Assembly (NCBI GenBank): GCA_944350115.1
Contig: CALVNZ010000006.1
Coordinates: 1-43,337, forward strand
Length of the DNA stretch: 43,337 nt
Direction of reading: 5' to 3'
Origin: an uncultured Clostridia bacterium
Lineage (GTDB): Bacteria; Bacillota; Clostridia; Christensenellales; UBA1242
Positions 24,826 through 33,250 of this stretch are shown here, piece by piece (positions within the stretch are counted from its first letter, which is position 1; every line of letters begins with the position of its first letter). The notes under the pieces were generated by a model. It worked only from the letters and a program-made list of their open reading frames with translations, made no database searches and was not told the DNA's origin. A program made the position numbers and the translations under genes.

Positions 24826-26038
24826 AATTTTCATTCGCAACCATCCAATCACTGTAAATTCCGTAGCCTTTTGTTGGATCTGCTGTAAAAACATGTGTCA
24901 CTGCCCCAATAAGTTTTCCGTTTTGAATAATCGGAGAACCGCTCATGCCTTGAACAATTCCACCTGTTAAATCCAACAGCCTTTTATCTTTCACTCGAAA
25001 AACAATGCTTTTATCATCAGCTTTTGCCTGATAAGATGCTTTTATTATTTCAATTTCATATTCCTCTCGAATTCCACTGACACTTGACACAATATACGCT
25101 TTCCCTGGATTAACTGAAAGACGCCCACCTATTTTCAAACTCAAATTCTCATCAACCAAATCTTCTAAATCAGTTAAATTCCCAAAAACACCATATTTTG
25201 TATTTTTTTCAAGCTCTCCTTTAACTTTGTCAGAATTTAAAAACATACAGCGCAGTTCACCGGGGTCATTTTTTTCACCTTTATCAATACCTAACAATTT
25301 GCAAGCGTAAACTTTTCCTTCTGAAACGGAAACACTGTTTTCTGCATCTGTCACCGCATGACCTAACGCACCAAATTTGTGAGTTTCTTTGTTGACATAA
25401 GTCAATGTGCCAACACCTGTCACATCATCTTTAACCCAAAGACCTAATTTATATTTGCCAGTGTTTACGTCTTTAACGCCTTTTATTTGCGCTTTGTGTT
25501 CTTTGTTTTTTCGCATATAAGTGATTTCAAAATTTTCGTCTTCACTGTTTTCTATCACTTCTGTCAAGTTTTCAAGCGAAGAAACATCTTGCCCATTAAT
25601 TTTTGTAATCAAATCACCTTCTTTAAATTCAACGTTTTTATCTGTGTCAACCAATCCGTTTTCCGTTTCCACCATTTTCTCATTTATAACAATTGCCCCT
25701 TGCGTTGAAATATTAATTCCTATTGGCACACCGCCAACATAAACATCTTCTTCATTCGCACAAACCACATTGATTTTTCTTATAGGAATAAATCCAAAAA
25801 GTTTAAAAACAATTGTCCCCTCTGAATGTTTATCTGTTGAAACTGACTGAGTAAGATTTTCTAAATTAGCTGAAACAAAACTTCCAAAATAAGCGCTCTT
25901 GTTTGATTGCTCAATTTCTTCTTGAGTGGCTAAAAAACCTTCTGGCAAAGAATATATAGCAGAAAAGCGAATATTACAAACAAACAGCACAATAATAGTG
26001 GCACACAACGCAATAATCCATAAAACTCGCTTTTTCAT
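24824..26038 (-). CDS. spoIVB: SpoIVB serine peptidase (family S55)
   Basis: SpoIVB is made in the forespore, exported, and cleaves SpoIVFA to trigger pro-sigma-K processing in the mother cell. The 404-residue product has an N-terminal membrane/signal helix (about residues 4-22), a PDZ domain (about 110-190, VEFKEGDLITKINGQDV), and the S55 catalytic parts: His in HKFGALGHAVTD and Ser in VQGMSGSPIIQNGKLIGAV. I use ATG 26038 rather than the TTG just before it. A hairpin with a T-run ends next to its Shine-Dalgarno. In most spore formers spo0A follows; here a terminator and the Xer gene follow instead. Confidence 0.94.
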   Translation of the reverse strand: MKKRVLWIIALCATIIVLFVCNIRFSAIYSLPEGFLATQEEIEQSNKSAYFGSFVSANLENLTQSVSTDKHSEGTIVFKLFGFIPIRKINVVCANEEDVYVGGVPIGINISTQGAIVINEKMVETENGLVDTDKNVEFKEGDLITKINGQDVSSLENLTEVIENSEDENFEITYMRKNKEHKAQIKGVKDVNTGKYKLGLWVKDDVTGVGTLTYVNKETHKFGALGHAVTDAENSVSVSEGKVYACKLLGIDKGEKNDPGELRCMFLNSDKVKGELEKNTKYGVFGNLTDLEDLVDENLSLKIGGRLSVNPGKAYIVSSVSGIREEYEIEIIKASYQAKADDKSIVFRVKDKRLLDLTGGIVQGMSGSPIIQNGKLIGAVTHVFTADPTKGYGIYSDWMVANEN

Positions 26039-26047
26039 CAACCCTCC

Positions 26048-26073
26048 AAAAAAAACTACCTAAAAGGTAGTTT
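26048..26073 (-). terminator. Terminator-like hairpin between recN and spoIVB
   Basis: Minus strand AAACTACC, loop TTTTA, GGTAGTTT followed by five more T's, running straight into the GGAGGG of spoIVB. It would stop read-through from recN, or act as a leader hairpin for a spoIVB transcript started further upstream. Confidence 0.75.
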
Positions 26074-26108
26074 CTTTCGTTTCTTTGATTTTATACGCTT
26101 GGATATTA

Positions 26109-27776
26109 TCATCTCCCAAATTTTCTTCCGCGCAGATAAAGCTGTCTAGCATTTTCTAACATCACGTCAGTCACATCATTTCCACCTATTATTTGAGCAA
26201 TTTCTTTAACAACCTCTTCCCCTTCAATTTTTGTTACTTTGCTGTAAGTTTGCTCATTTTCAACATATTTTTCAACTTTAAAAAAGTTGTCACCGGCACT
26301 TGCAACTTGTGGCAAATGTGTGATAGTTATAACTTGATCGCGTCTAGCTATACTTGAAAGTTTTTGTGCCATCATATTTCCAACTTCACCACTTATTCCT
26401 GAATCAATTTCATCAAACAACATGGTTTTAAAGTCGCCTTCTTTGGCAAACATATTTTTCATAGCAAGCATTATTCGGCTACTTTCACCACCAGATGCTG
26501 TTTTTGCAAGGTCTTTAAGCTCTTGTCCTTTGTTCGCTGAAAAAACGAAAAGCACCTCGTCAAAACCATCATATGAAACAGGCTTCCTTTCAAATACAAT
26601 TTCAAAACGAGTTGATTTCATACCCAAATCCACAAGTTCTTCTTCAAGCCTTTTTTTAATTTTTTCAGCCTGCTGTTTTCTTATAGAATTTATCTTTTCA
26701 CAAAGATCATTTTCTTCAATTTTTAATTGTTCAATTTCCTTTAAAAGTTTTTTGGTCAGATCTTCGCTATCGCAAAGATCGTCCAGTTCTTGTTTTAACT
26801 TTTCAAGAGTTTTTAAACAAGTGTCAATACTTCCGCCATATTTTCTTTTTAAAGATTTTAACTTGTCTTTTCGCGCATCCAATCTTTCAAGTTCTTTTGG
26901 ATCAGAATCTGCTTGTGCTAAAATTTCTTTAAGTTCACTAACTATGTCATCAAGTTCGATCGATGCGCTCTCAAGCCTATCGCTTAATTTTGACAAATCT
27001 TCCAAATCACCAAGCCTTGAAATTAATCTTGAAGAAGTATTTATTTGCGAAATCACACTTGCAGAGCCATTTTCAAGCATACTTAAAACTTCACTTATGT
27101 TTTCTACTATTTTTTCAGAACTTTCTAAAAACTTGATTCTTTCATCAAGTTCATCGTCTTCACCTAATTTTAATTGCGCAGATTCCAATTCGTTGATTTG
27201 ATATTCTAAAATGTCTTTTCGTTGCAAACGCATTTCATCGGAACCGCCAAGCGAATTTAATTTTTTTTCTTTCTCTTTTCTCAAATCAATGGTTTGTGAA
27301 AGCTTTTCTTTTAGGTCATAAAAATCACAAAATTTGTCTAGCAAAGACAAATGGTTTTTTGCTTTTAATATTTGCAAACTTTCATGTTGCAAAAATGTGT
27401 CTACAAGTTCTGGCGCAAGTTTTTTTATGATTGTTTGCGGACAAACAACTCCATTTATTCTTAAATTAGATTTGCCATCAGCATACAAAGTTCTGGTCAA
27501 AACAAGTTCGTTTTCTTCATCATCAATTTCGGCATCTTTCAAAACCAATTTTGCGCTGTCACTGATAGGCTCAAAAACCGCGTCAACTCTCATCATATTT
27601 TCGCCAAATCGAAGCAAGGTTTTATCTGTCTTATAAGCTAAAACAAAATTCAATGCGTCAAAAATCAAGCTTTTACCTGCACCAGTTTCGCCTAAAATGA
27701 CATTCATATTGTCGCCAAAATTAATTTCCTGCTTTTTGAAGAGAGCAAAATTATGTAAACTTAAACTCTTAAGCAT
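26109..27776 (-). CDS. recN: DNA repair protein RecN
   Basis: RecN is an SMC-like ATPase acting early at double-strand breaks. The 555-residue product has Walker A GETGAGKSLIFDAL (about residues 30-43), two coiled-coil arms (about 150-370), the ABC signature TASGGESSRIMLA, Walker B TMLFDEIDSGISG and the His loop ITHLPQVAS. Length is normal. AAGGTGAG precedes the ATG. argR lies 8 bases upstream in the same operon, as in Bacillus (ahrC-recN). Confidence 0.96.
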   Translation of the reverse strand: MLKSLSLHNFALFKKQEINFGDNMNVILGETGAGKSLIFDALNFVLAYKTDKTLLRFGENMMRVDAVFEPISDSAKLVLKDAEIDDEENELVLTRTLYADGKSNLRINGVVCPQTIIKKLAPELVDTFLQHESLQILKAKNHLSLLDKFCDFYDLKEKLSQTIDLRKEKEKKLNSLGGSDEMRLQRKDILEYQINELESAQLKLGEDDELDERIKFLESSEKIVENISEVLSMLENGSASVISQINTSSRLISRLGDLEDLSKLSDRLESASIELDDIVSELKEILAQADSDPKELERLDARKDKLKSLKRKYGGSIDTCLKTLEKLKQELDDLCDSEDLTKKLLKEIEQLKIEENDLCEKINSIRKQQAEKIKKRLEEELVDLGMKSTRFEIVFERKPVSYDGFDEVLFVFSANKGQELKDLAKTASGGESSRIMLAMKNMFAKEGDFKTMLFDEIDSGISGEVGNMMAQKLSSIARRDQVITITHLPQVASAGDNFFKVEKYVENEQTYSKVTKIEGEEVVKEIAQIIGGNDVTDVMLENARQLYLRGRKFGR

Positions 27777-27784
27777 ATCTCACC

Positions 27785-28237
27785 TTATCCTAACATAGCA
27801 CTTAAAGTTGAAACGGATTCTGAAGCAAAACCTGCGGAAGGAAAAATCAACATCACAGTGTCGTCGCCATTTACGGCTCCAACAAGTTCATTTAAATTTA
27901 ATTTGTCAACAAAACTACATACACTTGATCCAAGACCTTTTAAAGTTTTTATGACAACAATATTAAGCACAGACTTAACAGAAATGACAGCTTCTCGAAA
28001 AATTGCAACAAACTTATTGGAGATTTGTTGTTCATCGGAACCAATAATTGCGTATTTATATTTGCCAGAGTTTGACAAAATTTTGATCAATCCAAGCTCT
28101 TTGATATCTCTTGAAATTGTTGCTTGTGTGATTTCAAAATTCGCATTTTTTAATTCTCTAGCCAATTCATCTTGCGTTTCAATCTCTTTGACAGAAATAA
28201 GTTCCAAAATTTTTGACTGTCTTGCACTGCGTGCCAT
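27785..28237 (-). CDS. argR: Arginine repressor ArgR/AhrC
   Basis: ArgR represses arginine synthesis and activates catabolism as an arginine-bound hexamer. The 150-residue product has the winged-helix N domain (residues 1-70, ITQATISRDIKELGL with the Ser-Arg DNA contact) and the C-terminal domain with the arginine-contact motif AVNGDDTVMLI (GDD at 124-126). GGAGGAAA precedes the ATG. Upstream sequence holds a promoter and ARG-box-like palindromes, suggesting self-control. No arginine pathway genes are in the window. Confidence 0.95.
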   Translation of the reverse strand: MARSARQSKILELISVKEIETQDELARELKNANFEITQATISRDIKELGLIKILSNSGKYKYAIIGSDEQQISNKFVAIFREAVISVKSVLNIVVIKTLKGLGSSVCSFVDKLNLNELVGAVNGDDTVMLIFPSAGFASESVSTLSAMLG

Positions 28238-28331
28238 TTCTTTCCTCCAAATCGCTATTTCCCTTTATTTTAAAGGGATTTAAGGCGTTATGCATATTTA
28301 TAAATTTATATTTATAACACCACTTTTCATT

Positions 28332-28360
28332 ATTATACATCATGATTTATAATTATGCAA
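28332..28360 (-). promoter_or_regulatory. Sigma-A promoter of argR-recN
   Basis: Minus strand TTGCAT (28360-28355), 17 bases, TATAAT (28337-28332). The leader to the argR ATG is about 88 bases. Confidence 0.8.
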
Positions 28361-28367
28361 GTGTTTT

Positions 28368-28383
28368 TTGTATATTTATTCAC
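28368..28383. promoter_or_regulatory. ARG-box-like operator upstream of argR
   Basis: TGTATATTTATTCA (28369-28382) differs by one base from the perfect palindrome TGAATATTTATTCA of the ARG-box type. It lies eight bases upstream of the argR -35 box. A second looser match, TGATTTATAATTATGCA, overlaps the promoter spacer. Confidence 0.5.
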
Positions 28384-28502
28384 TCATTTTTTATAAGAAT
28401 TATGAAATGTGAAACTTTATAAATTTTGTTTTTATAATTATAACCTCGTATGCATTTTTTGTTTTTCGACAAATCCCCCTATCACTTCAATAAATCAAGC
28501 TA

Positions 28503-28531
28503 CAAAAAAAACCTACCGCTGATGCGGTAGG
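28503..28531 (-). terminator. Intrinsic terminator after thiI
   Basis: Minus strand CCTACCGC, loop ATCA, GCGGTAGG, then eight T's. It ends the pheS-pheT-nifS-thiI operon. Confidence 0.92.
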
Positions 28532-28548
28532 ATATCAAATATTAAATT

Positions 28549-29697
28549 TTATTTTATAACAACAATTTCTTCTGTAGCCAACGCCCCTTCAATCAACTCT
28601 TCTAAATTTAGTTTTCCCTCTTCTGCTTCAGCTTGCGCAACCCTAGGCTTTATGACCGGATTTTTTGGTAGGAACACAGTACAACAATCTTCGAAAGGAA
28701 GAATTGAGATTTTAAATGTGTCAATATTTTTTGCAATAGAAACAATCTCTTCTTTATCCATTCCAATGCAAGGCCTAAAAACAGGAATCTTTTTTAGCAC
28801 ACTTTCCGTCACCGTCATGCTTTGCATCGTCTGACTTGCAACCTGCCCTAAACTTTCACCTGTGACAATAGCGCCAAGGCTTTCTCTTTGACAAATTTTC
28901 TCTGCGATACGCATCATGATCCTACGCATTATTGTAATCATAAATTCTGGTGAACAATTTTGATGAATTGATTCTTGAACTTGCGTAAAAGAAATGCAAT
29001 GCACTCTGACCTCATCATTATAAACCGAAAGCTTTTTTGCCAAATCAAAGACCTTTTGTTTTGCTTCCGGGCTTGTGTAAGGATAGCTATGAAAATGTAG
29101 TGCCTCTAATTTTAATCCTCTTTTTGCCATAAGATAACCAGCCACAGGACTGTCTATTCCACCAGATAAAAGAAGCAGTGCTTTTCCAGATGTTCCAAGT
29201 GGCAAACCGCCTTGGCAATAAATCGTTTTGTCAAAAACATATGCTTTGCCATTATTCCTAATATCAACCACTATTTTGCGATCGGGATTATACAAATCAA
29301 CTTCTGCATTTTTATTGTTGTCAAGCAAAACCCCGCCCAGCTCTGACGCAAAATCCATAGACTTAATTGGGAAACGTTTGTCTGCACGATTTACTTCAAC
29401 TTTAAAAGTTCCCTTTTCTAATTTTATGGTTTTTATATAATCTATTATTTTTTCAACAGTGGCATCAACCTCTTCAGCAATACTTAAACTATAAAGCCCA
29501 AAAACTTTTGTTAAAAGGCCAACCACCTCTTCTTCATCTTCAAAATCGGAAACCATAATCCGCCCTTGCGTGCGATACAATTTAAATTTTTGTCCTGAAA
29601 GTTTTTTTCTAATATTATTTAAAAGAGCATTTTCAAACAAATGCCTGTTTTCACCTTTTAAAAATAATTCACCAAATCTTAATAGTATCGCTCTCAT
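28549..29697 (-). CDS. thiI: tRNA 4-thiouridine synthase ThiI
   Basis: ThiI activates U8 of tRNA with ATP and inserts sulfur. The 382-residue product has the ferredoxin-like and THUMP domains (about residues 1-165) and the PP-loop ATPase with LLSGGIDSPVAGYLMAKRG (about 174-192). It lacks the C-terminal rhodanese domain found in E. coli, as usual in Gram-positives, where a dedicated cysteine desulfurase delivers sulfur. That partner is the gene directly upstream, overlapping by four bases. Both lie in the Phe T-box operon. Confidence 0.95.
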   Translation of the reverse strand: MRAILLRFGELFLKGENRHLFENALLNNIRKKLSGQKFKLYRTQGRIMVSDFEDEEEVVGLLTKVFGLYSLSIAEEVDATVEKIIDYIKTIKLEKGTFKVEVNRADKRFPIKSMDFASELGGVLLDNNKNAEVDLYNPDRKIVVDIRNNGKAYVFDKTIYCQGGLPLGTSGKALLLLSGGIDSPVAGYLMAKRGLKLEALHFHSYPYTSPEAKQKVFDLAKKLSVYNDEVRVHCISFTQVQESIHQNCSPEFMITIMRRIMMRIAEKICQRESLGAIVTGESLGQVASQTMQSMTVTESVLKKIPVFRPCIGMDKEEIVSIAKNIDTFKISILPFEDCCTVFLPKNPVIKPRVAQAEAEEGKLNLEELIEGALATEEIVVIK

Positions 29698-30812
29698 TTC
29701 AACTTCTCCACAAGTTCAGCATATTTTTGCTTTATAATTTTAGCCGCTTTTAGAACATCACTTTCGCTTAATGATGCATCGAAACTAATTCTTATAGCGC
29801 CCTTGATTAAATCTTGTCTGTAGCCCATTGCTTCAAGCACATGATTTCCCGCTTTTTTAGCAGAGCAAGCACTTCCACGCCCAACAATAACTTCATTTTC
29901 AAGCATGCGCACCATCGTCTCTCCATTCACTCCCTTACATAAAATTGTCAAAATATAAGGGCTTTGATTTTCTGCTTTAACAATGGTCAACCCTTCCATG
30001 TTAATTTCTTTCAAAAAAGCATTTCTTAATTTTAAAACTTTTTCATAATTTTTGGTTATATCAACACTTTCCGCAGCTTTCACCATTGCCATAATGCCAG
30101 CCACATTTTCTGTGCCAGACCTTAACCCTGCTTCTTGGCCACCGCCATAAACTAATGGCTTTAACTTCGCCAAATTATTAACAAACAACGCCCCAACACC
30201 TTTTGGCCCATGAAATTTGTGGGCACTTATTGAGAACAAATCAACATCCAACGCAGAAAGTTTGAATGGCAATTTACAAAATGCTTGAACCCCATCGACA
30301 TGGAAAAGCGCCTTCGGCGCGTATTGTCTGACGATTTTAGAAATTTTTGCAATATCATTTATGACGCCCGTAACATTATTAACGAACATACAACTAACAA
30401 GCCTTACTTTTTCGTTTAATTGTTTTTGCAGGTCTTCATAATCAATTTCACCATTTTTTTGAGTTTTAACAAACTTTATTTCTTTACCTTCATTTATAAG
30501 TTGAGTTGCAAGGTTGTTGACGCTTGCATGTTCAACAGATGAAAAAACATATTCAGCTTTTCCTTCTCGACAAGAGCCACGAACAGCCAAATTATTCGCT
30601 TCCGTTGCACCACTTGTAAAAATTATGTCTCCTTCTTTCGCACCAAATATTGCTTTCAATCTCTCACGCGCCTCCTTCAACGCCTGAGACACTTTTACCG
30701 CTTCAATATATGTTGCAGACGGATTATAAAAATTTGAGCAAGCCCAAAAAACTTGCTCTTTTGCCGCCTCTTCACAAAGTGGAGTTGTTGCAGCGTTGTC
30801 TAAATAAATCAT
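29694..30812 (-). CDS. Cysteine desulfurase (NifS/IscS family, likely ThiI partner)
   Basis: A PLP enzyme that takes sulfur from cysteine as an enzyme persulfide. The 372-residue product has MIYLDNAATTPL at the N terminus, TSGATEANNLAV, the HVDGVQAFCKLP region, the PLP lysine in SAHKFHGPKGVGAL (about 197-210), and the catalytic Cys in GRGSACSAKKAG (about 318). The pairing with thiI resembles Bacillus nifZ-thiI, so I infer that it feeds tRNA 4-thiouridine rather than general Fe-S assembly. No iscU is nearby. It overlaps pheT and thiI by four bases each. Confidence 0.94.
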   Translation of the reverse strand: MIYLDNAATTPLCEEAAKEQVFWACSNFYNPSATYIEAVKVSQALKEARERLKAIFGAKEGDIIFTSGATEANNLAVRGSCREGKAEYVFSSVEHASVNNLATQLINEGKEIKFVKTQKNGEIDYEDLQKQLNEKVRLVSCMFVNNVTGVINDIAKISKIVRQYAPKALFHVDGVQAFCKLPFKLSALDVDLFSISAHKFHGPKGVGALFVNNLAKLKPLVYGGGQEAGLRSGTENVAGIMAMVKAAESVDITKNYEKVLKLRNAFLKEINMEGLTIVKAENQSPYILTILCKGVNGETMVRMLENEVIVGRGSACSAKKAGNHVLEAMGYRQDLIKGAIRISFDASLSESDVLKAAKIIKQKYAELVEKLK

Positions 30813-33199
30813 CTTAAACTTGCTCCGTACCTAAATTTTAACGCTTTCAAAATTTTTCCAACAACTTCTGTCACTTCTTCGTCTGTCATTGTTTTATTTT
30901 CATCAGATAGCCTTATATTATAAGCCATTGATTTCATGCCTTGACCCAAAGATGCATTTCTATAAACATCAAATAGTTTTACTTCATAGAAAAGCTTTCC
31001 ACATGCAGATTTAATTGCTTTAATCAAATCCTCGTTAGTGATTTCTTCTTTAACAATAATCGCTAAATCTCTGTCAACAATTGGGAACTTTGGAACGGGC
31101 TTAACCACAAAGCGCTTTTCAGGTAAAGCCAACAATTTGTCTAAATCTATTTCTGCAAACATTGTGTTTTTTGGTAAATCATAATTTTTTGCAACAGTCG
31201 GGTGAATTTGACCAAATGACGCATAAACCTCACCTTTTTCATCAACAACATCAGCAGAAATACCAGGATGTAAGAAACACTCTTTTGATCGAACTAAATT
31301 AAATTTTAAACTTGTTTCTGAAATTGCATTTTCCAAACAAGCCTTAAATTCAGCAAAAGACATATCAAACGCGCCCAAGCTGATTTTATTTTTTTCTAAC
31401 GGAAGTTCTGTAAGTGGCAAAGAATTAGGATGAAAAGTTTTTCCACTCTCAAAAAGTTTTACGCTTTTGTTTCCAACTCTAAAATTGTAAGCAAGAGATG
31501 AAAACATTGAATGAGCAAGCGTCGTTCTCATACATGAAAGTTCTTCCCCAATTGGATTAGCAATTTTTATCATAAATTTTCTATTGTCAGTAATCATAAG
31601 CTTTTCGATTGCGTCAGGCGGAATAAAAGAATAATTCATTGCTTCAAAAAATCCAGCATGCTTTAAAACATTCTTAATTTTTCTTTCAAGGATTGTCTTT
31701 TCGCCTAAATCTCCTTCGGTCAATTTCCAACCCGAATATGCTTCTTTAACACTTCCATTATCATAAACATCATAGCCATAAATTCTTATAACTTCTTCTG
31801 CCAAATCATAACTATTTTCAATGTCTTCTCTATAATCTGGAATATCGCAAATAAGCGCACCATTTTCTATTTCAGTTTTAATTCCAAGATCATTCAAAAT
31901 TTTAGACATGTCCGAAATCTTGATGTTTGTGCCTAAAATGTCATTGATTTCTTCAGCTGTGCTCTTTATTTGTCTAGATTTTGGAGCTCCGTTATTTTTG
32001 TCTATAATTCCACCATAAATGTCACCCAAATCATACTCTGTAACCAAATGCAACAATCTTTTAATTCCTTGCTCTGCACTGCCAAAATAAACACCTTTTG
32101 AATATCTGGCAGATGAATCAGTTCGCACTCCAATTTTTTTGCTTGTAAGTCTTACAGACTTTAAATCAAACACAGCAGATTCGATAACAACTGTTTTTGT
32201 GTCATTTTCAATGCAAGAGTTTGTTCCGCCAATGACCCCTGCAATAACCATCGCCTTTTCTTCGTCAGCAATAACCAAATCATTTGAGTCAAGTTTGTAA
32301 GTATTATGGTTTAAAACAGTAATTTTTTCACCTTTGTTTGCATCGCGAACAACAATTTTATCTCCAAATATATTCTTTTTATCAAAAGCATGAAGCGGTT
32401 GCCCCATTTCAACCAGCACATAGTTCGTAAGGTCAACAATCGTGTTGATTAGTTTTATTCCAACTCCAAACAAACGTTGTCTGATTTTCATTGGAGAACG
32501 CGTAATTTTAACATTTTTAATAACAGAAGCCATATATCGTGAACATTTTGAAGATTTGAGTTCGACTTGAAGTTGCCTGCTTGCCTTTTCGCCAAGTTCA
32601 ATATATGTCAAGTCAGGAGATTTAAACTTTGCTCCTGTCACCGCACAAACTTCACGAGCAAGACCAACAACGCTCATGCAATCTGGTCTATTAGGAGTGA
32701 TGCCAACATCAAACACAACATCATCAAGTCCAAGAGCTTCATCAATTTTTTGCCCAATTTTAAATGTCTTTGGCAAAATCAAAATTCCATAAACGGATGC
32801 ACCCTCAAAAAAGTTTTCATCAATTCCAAGTTCTTCGCCAGAGCAAAACATTCCTTCCGAATCAATTCCCCTCAATTTTGATTTTTCAATTTTCACACCA
32901 TTGGCAAGATCAGCGCCTGGCAAAGAAACAGGAACAACCGCGCCTTCAAAAATATTTGTAGCGGCTGTGATTATTTGCACATTTTTGTCTCCAATATCAA
33001 CTTGACAAACTTGCAATTTATCTGCGTTTGGATGTTTTTCAATCTTTGTAATTTTGCCCACAACAACATCATGCAAATGTTCGTTGAGATAAATAATCTC
33101 TTCAACTTCCATTCCGGCATTTGTCAATTTTTGAGCAAGCTCTTCTGGTGGCAAATCAATATCAACAAAATCTTTAATCCAACCATATGTTACTTTCAT
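30809..33199 (-). CDS. pheT: Phenylalanyl-tRNA synthetase beta subunit
   Basis: The 796-residue beta subunit of the (alpha-beta)2 enzyme. N-terminal EMAP-type tRNA-binding domain (about residues 39-150, VGKITKIEKHPNADKLQVC). The B3/B4 editing domain (about 210-385) and B5 domain (about 405-475) follow, then a catalytic-like core. The C-terminal anticodon-binding domain (about 700-796) contains PKFPIVDRDLAIIV. Complete length. The pheS-pheT gap of 51 bases holds a perfect AT-rich palindrome (33221-33250) and the AAGGAG site. Confidence 0.97.
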   Translation of the reverse strand: MKVTYGWIKDFVDIDLPPEELAQKLTNAGMEVEEIIYLNEHLHDVVVGKITKIEKHPNADKLQVCQVDIGDKNVQIITAATNIFEGAVVPVSLPGADLANGVKIEKSKLRGIDSEGMFCSGEELGIDENFFEGASVYGILILPKTFKIGQKIDEALGLDDVVFDVGITPNRPDCMSVVGLAREVCAVTGAKFKSPDLTYIELGEKASRQLQVELKSSKCSRYMASVIKNVKITRSPMKIRQRLFGVGIKLINTIVDLTNYVLVEMGQPLHAFDKKNIFGDKIVVRDANKGEKITVLNHNTYKLDSNDLVIADEEKAMVIAGVIGGTNSCIENDTKTVVIESAVFDLKSVRLTSKKIGVRTDSSARYSKGVYFGSAEQGIKRLLHLVTEYDLGDIYGGIIDKNNGAPKSRQIKSTAEEINDILGTNIKISDMSKILNDLGIKTEIENGALICDIPDYREDIENSYDLAEEVIRIYGYDVYDNGSVKEAYSGWKLTEGDLGEKTILERKIKNVLKHAGFFEAMNYSFIPPDAIEKLMITDNRKFMIKIANPIGEELSCMRTTLAHSMFSSLAYNFRVGNKSVKLFESGKTFHPNSLPLTELPLEKNKISLGAFDMSFAEFKACLENAISETSLKFNLVRSKECFLHPGISADVVDEKGEVYASFGQIHPTVAKNYDLPKNTMFAEIDLDKLLALPEKRFVVKPVPKFPIVDRDLAIIVKEEITNEDLIKAIKSACGKLFYEVKLFDVYRNASLGQGMKSMAYNIRLSDENKTMTDEEVTEVVGKILKALKFRYGASLR

Positions 33200-33220
33200 T
33201 TTTATCTCCTTAATTTAATT

Positions 33221-33250
33221 GCTATTATGTTATGTTTTTATAACATAATA
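33221..33250. repeat. AT-rich palindromic element, copy C (perfect)
   Basis: TATTATGTTAT (33223-33233), GTTTTT, ATAACATAATA (33240-33250): 11-bp perfect stem. It abuts the pheS stop codon. With the GC at 33221-33222 it matches copy D (42939-42970, opposite strand) at nearly every base. Confidence 0.85.

Larger units (their letters stand above)
28238..28548. other. 311-base gene-free gap between thiI and argR
   Basis: This AT-rich gap holds, from left: the argR ribosome-binding site; a small hairpin CCCTTTA/TAAAGGG (28262-28278); the palindrome TATAAATTTATA (about 28301-28312); the argR promoter (28332-28360); an ARG-box-like site (28368-28383); and the thiI terminator (28503-28531). Between about 28390 and 28500 I see nothing beyond AT-rich sequence. 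No open frame is convincing. Confidence 0.7.

Noticed and set aside
26422..27201. 259-codon open frame antisense to recN
   Set aside because: It is Ser-rich, the typical mirror of a coiled-coil gene on the other strand; no start signals and no family features.
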